Part shown: positions 57,891 to 64,000 of the stretch, one piece after another
Numbering within the stretch: the first letter of the stretch is position 1
Layout of the letters: each line of letters opens with the position of its first letter
Source of the DNA: Adiantum capillus-veneris
Taxonomy: Eukaryota; Streptophyta; Polypodiopsida; Polypodiales; Pteridaceae
Direction: 5' to 3'
DNA: 64,000 nucleotides
Assembly (NCBI GenBank): GCA_014529385.2
Contig: CM043962.1
Location: 37,415,098 to 37,479,097, forward strand
Program-made: the position numbers and the translations under genes
Notes under the pieces: generated by a model
The model's database searches: none
The model's input: the letters and a program-made list of their open reading frames with translations, nothing else
Told to the model about the DNA's origin: nothing

Positions 57891-58276
57891 TGATTAGGTC
57901 TACTAGTATGTATATGTATCTAGGTGCTTGTGTGCATTTATACTTGTGTACATATATATATATGAGTGAGTAGAGGGAGAAAACAGAGAGATAGAGAGAG
58001 GACAATAAAGTGCAATAGCAATAGATATCAAGCAATAGAGGGAAAGGAAGATAGAGGGAGATAAAGAGAAATAAGACTAGATAAATCTCATATTTCTCTC
58101 TATAATGTAGATGTCATTTGAGAGACCATCTGGCGGGGAGAAGCCATGTGGTTCTTCTTTTGGTTGGTTCACATCCAGGTGGGCTCCACCCATGGTGGAC
58201 ATCGCCTCCAATGGACCCGAGTCTTGAGGCGGTGAGATCAAGCAAAGAAATTAAGATTATTTGTGGCTAGTTTTTT
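57891..58276. other. Intergenic gap between divergent ORF sets
   Basis: An AT repeat (near 57,955) and a GA-rich stretch (57,970-58,080) lie between the minus-strand TNP2-like region and the plus-strand ORFs. If both belonged to one element, this would be a shared promoter region. That is inference only. Confidence 0.35.
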
Positions 58277-58764
58277 GTGAGCATGAGTGTTATAAGTTTC
58301 TCTTTGTTATTTGCAGACATGGCCATCCTACACCTACTCTACTCAGGTTCCTCCATTGGCGGTAGATCCAGACCTACAAGCAGTAGGTGCTCTCTTTATG
58401 GGACTAGTACCTCTGTTCGAAGGAAAAAAAATTTGGCCGCTACACTCTGGTGCAGCTTGCAAGCTACTACCTTTCTCCATAGTCCATGGAGTCAAGAAGG
58501 GACTCCTTACATCCAGAGCCTCACATCGATGGCACCTCAGTCTACGGTCCCTTCTTACCGTCCTACTCCCCTTCCATCACAGGGTTCCACTCACATGGTA
58601 TCATAGGGTCCCAGTCACATGGCATTGCAGGTTCCCGTGCCGCTTCATTCCACTCTTGCTTTGCCCAAGCATCATCTTTGCACTTCTTCTAGTAGTGCAC
58701 ATCGACGTTGACTCAGGGCAGTGAACGTTGAGAGAGATGGAGCGACAGGGGATCTTGTTTTGAT

Positions 58765-58798
<34 letters not shown>

Positions 58799-59730
58799 GG
58801 GGGGGGGGGCAGAGTCCCTTATTTTAGAGTGTGATGTCCCAAATATAGAGGACAAGGATATTGATGCACCCGTGTTAGACACACATGAGTGCTACTATAG
58901 GGTAAAATATGGCGGGAGGTGGACTTTGATACAGCACAGGGCAAGGCGTTTTGACACCATCTTCAGATTCTTATACATTTGACGTATAAGAATTTTTTTG
59001 TAAAGTTTAGAGACCAGCTATCCAATCATGTACGCTACATTGAGGACGTGTTGCATGCTAGATTTCCAGATGTCCCCAATCAGTGTTTTTCACAACAGTG
59101 GTTGGAGGGCTACATGATTTTTTTTAAAAAAAACAAGCAGTCCAATGTACGATGCACAACGGCCAACCAAGTTAAAGATCCAGATAGGATCTATCGTGGT
59201 GGCAACATGGTAGATACGGAGTGGGAGTGGGCAATGCAAGAAAAGAGAGATCATGGTACAACGAGCTCATCCTACAGACAACAATGCAAATCTTGGGCCA
59301 GAGAAACTCCCACGCACTATGGCTTGAGAGGCAAAGCAGTTTGGAAGGAGAAATATGTAGGTTTGGTTAAATTACAACCTAAATCGGTGGTTAAGAATAT
59401 TTTAGCTAATTATTTGTTGTTGTTATTGCTAACTTAGGAAAGAATCACTCTTAATCGACCAACCAAAGAGATGGTCAAGTTTCAGAAGCGGCATACAAAA
59501 TTTGAAACTTGGCGATGGTTGTTGGAGAAAAATCACATCTCTCGTGAGAATTTCGACTCAACGGTTGGATCTCTACAAGTGATAAGTTCAAACAAATAAT
59601 ATTGTATCGATTGTTTTGAGCTTTTAATTTGTTTAATTTGGTCTAGGTTAATGTAGAGTCACGGCGCGATCAAGCGTATGTGCTTGTGGACAACGATGAG
59701 GAGGAGGACGATTAGATAGAAAATTATTTG
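58277..59730 (+). other. Unknown multi-exon-like ORF set
   Basis: A serine/proline-rich frame (58,277-58,606) is followed by a poly-G run at 58,768-58,809. A stretch at 58,830-58,960 reads DVPNIEDKDIDAPVLDTHEC then YYRVKYGGRW. An open frame at 58,979-59,437 contains LSNHVRYIEDVLHARFPDVP and WEWAMQEKRDHGTTSSSYRQ. An open stretch at 59,438-59,715 contains RPTKEMVKFQKRHTKFETWR and ends with an acidic DNDEEEDD. The 58,979 frame has no ATG at its start, and CTTCAG just before it could be a splice acceptor. The layout (low-complexity N-terminus, basic middle, acidic tail) is like accessory proteins of plant DNA transposons, but I do not recognise the family. Confidence 0.4.
58768..58809. repeat. 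Poly-G run
   Basis: About 42 bases of nearly pure G, interrupted by one A. The length is likely inexact because of polymerase slippage or assembly. Confidence 0.9.
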
Positions 59731-61088
59731 TTTAAACTCTCATAAAGTCCCAATGTGGCCCAATGTATATACAACCATTTTCATTTTATTTGTAAATTTT
59801 TCAATTAGTTGATCTTCTGCACATTAAATTGTCAAGGTAAAGTATATTCAATTTCAACTTTTCTGGTTTTTCTGTGTACTCTTTCAAAAAACAATTGATG
59901 TTTCATATGTTTTATGCAGGTCAAAAGTAAAGGTGCTCCTTTGGACCACCCAAAATTGGGTGGCCCAAATGAGGACCTTTATTTATGAATAGGCATTTAG
60001 TAGTAATAGCCACGATAATAGTTGTGGCAAGGCACACGGTTAGAATTGTGGATATATTACAGCGTATATTGTTGTTAAACCACTACTGTGTCAGTTGTGC
60101 CACTATTATTGTTGCATACACAATCTTTCCTCTTTCCATTTTCCTTTGCTAGCCCGCGGCAATTCTAGCAGTTTTGTAATTGTCCTCTTATAGTGTAATT
60201 GTATGTCGGCCCTTCAACTACAAATGTCAGCTCCTCCCGTGTGAATGTGACACAACTCTCCCTGATATCATGGGTGGCTAAAGTTGTCTCCTTTGAGGAA
60301 AAGTCTATTGGTCGTTGCTGCACAAAAATGTACTTACAACATTTTTGCAAAATATAACACACAATTTTCATTGTGCAATGGATGGCCAAAAACTTCCAAC
60401 TAGATCCTCTCAGTGTTATCTTTGATCTCTTGGTGAAGGCACTTTGATACTTTCCACCGTCCTTTCTTTATCTCCGCATCCTCACATGGCCATATTTCTT
60501 TAATTTTATCCTTGGTCATTTCTTTATTGATATCTTTTCATTGAAAATGGTTTGGATTTGCCCATTTTGATAGTCGTCAAGCAGTGTGCGTCACTTTTTG
60601 TGCCGACATATTATGCACTAGAGATTTCATACACTGAAACACATTAACATTCGCCACTTGCTATTGATCATTTGGCATCATTTGTGTGCCACAAGCTTGT
60701 TCTTGATCAGTCTTAGTATCTTAGAATTGCAATGGACAAATAGACAAATATCAAATATCTTTGAAAAAAACTTGTTCTCACGATTTAGCAGTCTCAAAGA
60801 TACCACAATTGGCATATCTTAGTTCCATCAAATGTTTTGCAATTGATGCAAAAAAAAAAAATCACAACTGATTCAATTGAACCACAAGACAATTGACTAA
60901 AGATATACAGATTCAAATATACTTCAAATGACTCAATGAGGTGAACCACCTAGAACTCAAAAAATAGACTTCAATGCAAATAAAATACACAGACAACAAG
61001 ACAAAGTATGAAGTACAAAATTTTCAGGCCAGGTAAAAAGATGGCATAAGTTCAAAAAACGATCACTACACATGATTAGGGTCTATCT
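59731..61088. other. No recognised feature
   Basis: A short open piece GAPLDHPKLGGPNEDLYL at 59,931-59,985 may be an exon of the preceding ORF set. Near 60,001-60,110 short repeats around GCCAC..ATAATAGTTGTGGC occur. A minus-strand frame at 60,165-60,389 is unrecognised. Confidence 0.35.
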
Positions 61089-62440
61089 CTAGATGTTACT
61101 TGAAAAAGTCAAAACATTTGATGTGCTTCTTCTAGCTTCCCACTCTCTTAACTTCATCCAACATTCCACTTTTATCTGAACAGCCCTCATGGCATCTTGA
61201 TCGGGGTGGTAAAACACTTCTTCTGGGAAATAAACTTTCCTAACTACACTCCAAAGGTCTATCATCAAAATGTTGAATAGAAAACCTAATGCATAAAGGT
61301 TGCTTGCTTTTTGTGTATGCATTTGCGCATTGTGGAATATATATTTCTTGAACAATCCACAACGGTTTTGCAATCTCTCCTTCCCCTACTTCCTTTGCCT
61401 CCAAAACTACAAAGTCTAATTGAGCGCTTAGATGCAAAATGATATTTGATACGTGCTTAGCTGGCATTCTAAGCAACATGCCCCAATCAATGATGTTGAC
61501 ATGAGGTTTATTTGTGTAAGTAAAATCTAACATTATGCTGAAAGGATGTAGATTGTTGTGCACTATACGAGATGAGTGAGAAGCCACAACGCCATCAATT
61601 AAAGAGTATAAGATTGCTGGCATCTGCCCAATCACTGCTTTGATTCGCTTAGTCTCTATCTTTGGTAAGTGCTGATTTGTTGGTGGCAAAGCCCTCCAGC
61701 CATATTGTAGCATGTGGATGTAGTGTCTAGACACTTTGTTGGGCAAATGACATGCGGCACATCATGTCTCCCAAGGTTCCTTATTGTAGTATGGGAAGAT
61801 TGTGATCCATGGAGCCTCAGTGGTAAAGCCAATGCATCTTACAATGGAGGGGTGAAGAGTTTTCATTTCTTTCTCTGTTTGAAAGCTATCAAATTTTGCC
61901 TCATTCCCTCCCTTGTAGCATTTTCCTACATATGTAATGTTCTTTAGAAAGAAAGAAAATCTTATAATGGTGTATAATGTGCACACACCAAAAGAGCCTG
62001 ATCCAACCCTTGCACCTTCCACCAAGGCCTCGTGGGGAATGCCGATCAGATGAGTGCACTTGGCATTAAATGATGTGCGCATGATTGTGCCAGTCCCGCT
62101 GGCATCTACTTGACCACCCACAAGCGATCTCTTGGGTAAGGAGGCTGGATCTTGAGCTTTCACCCACTTCATCTTGACCTTTTGCTCCTCCCATAGTTTG
62201 TCCCACATCTCTATTTTTGCCACATCGCAAGTGGGAGGAAGATCTTCTTTTAAGTCTCTACACTAGGCTTTCATATTGTCTAACGTTGTCCTAACCTTGT
62301 GGTGGGGGTCAATTCTTGGACCCCTGTAGGAATCAGCAACTCATACTGGCCTTTGCCTCGTAGCCTATACTCTATGTTCTCCCAGAGAGCGCTAGTGAGG
62401 TCTTTAATGAAGACGTCACTTTCATTAATTTGCTATATGT
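61089..62440 (-). pseudogene. Protein kinase-like gene, broken
   Basis: On the minus strand an N-terminal region includes ALWENIEYRLRGKGQYELL (about 62,390-62,335) and WDKLWEEQKVKMKWV. A glycine-rich loop GARVGSGSFGVC follows at 62,016-61,981, then KCYKGG and HPSIVRCIGF (61,843-61,814). The catalytic loop appears as IVHNNLHPFSIMLDF (about 61,570-61,526), where HRDLKPxN is usual, and the DFG site as IIDWGM (about 61,498-61,480). The C-lobe (SNLYALGFLFNIL) is in another frame. A TGA at 61,762-61,764 and frameshifts near 62,290 and 61,310 break it. Asn replaces the catalytic Asp, so catalysis is doubtful. An intron near 61,930-62,000 is possible. I know no specific name. Confidence 0.62.
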
Positions 62441-62619
62441 GACCATCTGTACATGATGATATTGCCAAAATACATTCTTTTTGAATGGCATGCATAATTT
62501 TTAAAAAAATTGCTTGTGTCATTGTTGCACTGGACAATAAAAAACATCATATCAAATACAGTTCCATGGGTGCACTGGCACTCTCACATAGTTTTGGCAA
62601 ACCATAATCGTGACTTAAA
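62441..62619. other. No recognised feature
   Basis: Short stretch between the kinase-like region and LARD-L. The expected right terminus of a CACTA element was looked for and not found. Confidence 0.35.
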
Positions 62620-63716
62620 GACTTCAAAAAAATGTGCATGATTATATTGTTCAAACATTTCAGCAAGACTTGCAAATGATTGCAATAGAAAGTATTTAAT
62701 TCCTTTTCAGAATTGTTTACACTCGTCCTCTACATGTGTGCTATGAGTATCACATTCACCGTAATTATTGGCAAGTATGGTCATGGATATGCAGGTTGGA
62801 AACTATTTTTGCTAAATGCATACACACTAGGTGTTATGGGCCGTAGTGTTTAGCAAAGACTCATTTGGAGAGGCATGCACATTCGTGACATAGATCTAAC
62901 AATTAGCAATAGAGTTCATGGCTTGGTTGGGGTACTTGTGGATCTTTCAAGTTAACCAAAATGGTTATTTATAACCTTGTTGATTCCTCATCAATGCTAT
63001 AAGGCATTGTGATCCCTGTTTACTAGTCATTTTGACAAACTATCTCTAGACGATGGGAAAACACACCTCAATACTGTCATTTACTTAAAGAGGATAGACA
63101 AATTACAAGTATAATCTTGTGCTAAAGGATAGCAAAGAGTGTACATTAGCATTAGGAAATCCAATCAAAAAGCATGTATATTAGCATCAGGAAATCCAAT
63201 TAGAAAGCATGTATCACTCTCATTAGAGTTTGCTTGCCATAAGGTAAAGCATGTTTCTGGCTAGGTTTAATCTCTTCATGTTTAAGTCAGGTTTTCAACC
63301 TTGAATACTAATTATGGTGAGGTTGTTTACTAATGCAATAAGATAATAAGTCAAGGAATTAAGTTTTGTTGATGAATTACATCATCATATTTGGTTTCAT
63401 GGAAAGTGATAAGAGGTATTCTTTGTGACACCTCCTCGTTGAGAAAACTCATTTCGTATACTCAAGTGATGCCTAAATGGAGTCTACACACTATGTTGGA
63501 TACAGTCCGATTACACAAGACGGTTGTAGAGGGACGGCAATGTGAAAAACAAAGATGTTATTCTTGATTTCATTGAACCTGCTACTAAATCGTGATCCCA
63601 AAAAATAAACAGCTAGATCCATGAAGGATGCCACTATGGAAAACATGAGTGTTCTTATAAAGATAAAACCATTCTTGTTTTTTAGGACAAAAAAGACTTC
63701 TCCAAGGGGAGAGTAA
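62620..63716 (+). mobile_element. LARD-L copy 2, internal 3' part
   Basis: From about 62,620-62,648 the sequence matches the reverse complement of copy 4 from 21,080 to 19,908. It picks up within about 16 bases of where the piece ending at 51,460 stops. It carries the GGATCCATGAAGGATG block near 63,610 and ends with the polypurine tract CCAAGGGGAGAGTAA. Confidence 0.78.
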
Positions 63717-63856
63717 TGTCAAGGCAAGGGTAGGACGGGGTGGGCCAAGGGCCCAGATGGACATGCAGTCAAGGGGGCCCTATAATTAGCAAAGTAGGGC
63801 CTATAAAGGGCATGGTCACATGGAGAGTTGCATGCTCCAATCCTCTCAGTCTTATA
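63717..63856 (+). repeat. LARD-L copy 2 3' LTR (140 bp)
   Basis: TGTCAAGGCAAGGG at the start, CAGTCTTATA at the end. It is very similar to 2,097-2,236 and 41,953-42,092 (minus). A TATA-like CCTATAAAGGGC is at 63,800-63,811. CAAAT follows at 63,857-63,861. Confidence 0.82.
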
Positions 63857-64000
63857 CAAATCCTCCCCTTTGAAATACATGCATACAACACTTCTTTTGA
63901 AGTTTCCACCCGTGTAAGTCCATTTAAAGCCTTGTATGGCCATGACCCCAAATTGCACACTAATTTGGTAACATTAGATGGCAATCCCCTCAAGCAAGAT
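63857..64000 (+). pseudogene. Ty3/gypsy integrase, right half (runs off window)
   Basis: Immediately after the 3' LTR an open frame reads ILPFEIHAYNTSFEVSTRVS then PFKALYGHDPKLHTN and continues to the window end. This is the integrase segment that normally follows the TENLNKTIK..WDQ block, which is the last block before the LTR at 2,096 and at 42,097. The frame resumes at the right codon if CAAAT is counted once. It is therefore the right flank of a LARD-L insertion. The gene continues beyond 64,000. Confidence 0.8.

Noticed and set aside
62500-62650. Right CACTA terminus (TAGTG) to match 51,461
   Set aside because: I found no TAGTG with mirrored subterminal repeats at the LARD-L junction. 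ATAATCGTGAC near 62,610 resembles part of the left end only weakly.

Overview
The window looks like intergenic DNA from a large, repeat-rich land plant nuclear genome. The basis is the mix of plant-type Ty3/gypsy (chromovirus) and Ty1/copia elements, CACTA (TNP2-type) and hAT transposase remnants, primer-binding sites of the initiator-Met-tRNA type, and very long (GA)n, (GT)n and (TC)n tracts. I cannot name the species; fern, lycophyte, moss or gymnosperm are all possible. I found no intact host gene and no rRNA or tRNA gene. Nearly everything recognisable is a mobile element or its debris.

Layout. At 0.76-2.1 kb lie gag and RNase H/integrase pieces of a Ty3/gypsy element, cut by the 140-bp LTR of a non-coding LTR element that I call LARD-L. 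An almost complete chromovirus (3,174-12,067; LTRs about 1.58 kb; target duplication ACGAG) sits inside that LARD-L copy. At 12.6-17 kb there is mostly unrecognised DNA with a 285-bp-period tandem repeat. A CACTA TNP2 pseudogene follows at 17.1-18.5 kb, then an unknown repeated ORF and an antisense LARD-L copy (19.8-22.4 kb). At 23.5-26 kb there are simple repeats and a purine-rich tract. Copia copy 1 occupies 26.5-30.0 kb and is truncated in reverse transcriptase. At 30-33 kb there are a possible coding fragment, GT tracts and a degenerate GTACCAGTA array. At 32.9-35.7 kb there are fragments of two copia families. A TRIM-like element (36.06-37.53 kb) has copia copy 2 inserted in its second LTR; copy 2 runs from 37.5 to 41.8 kb and breaks inside RNase H.

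The most notable structure spans 41.8-64 kb. The rest of copia copy 2 lies on the opposite strand at 46.2-47.0 kb, and both broken ends are (GA)n/(TC)n tracts. One inversion of about 5.2 kb explains both this break and the break in a second LARD-L copy. If that inversion is reversed on paper, the second LARD-L copy reads in order from its 5' LTR (41,953-42,092, minus) through 47.1-47.46, 49.65-51.46 and 62.6-63.7 kb to its 3' LTR (63,717-63,856). It is inserted in a gypsy integrase gene whose two halves flank it. It was later split by a probable 2.2-kb solo LTR and by an 11-kb block. That block holds a hAT transposase pseudogene, a degenerate RING fragment, a CACTA TNP2 C-terminal half, an unknown plus-strand ORF set and a broken kinase-like gene.

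The genes do not form a pathway. They record successive nested insertions, duplications and one microsatellite-associated inversion. All coordinates of repeat homology come from reading by eye and are approximate to a few tens of bases unless a junction is given.
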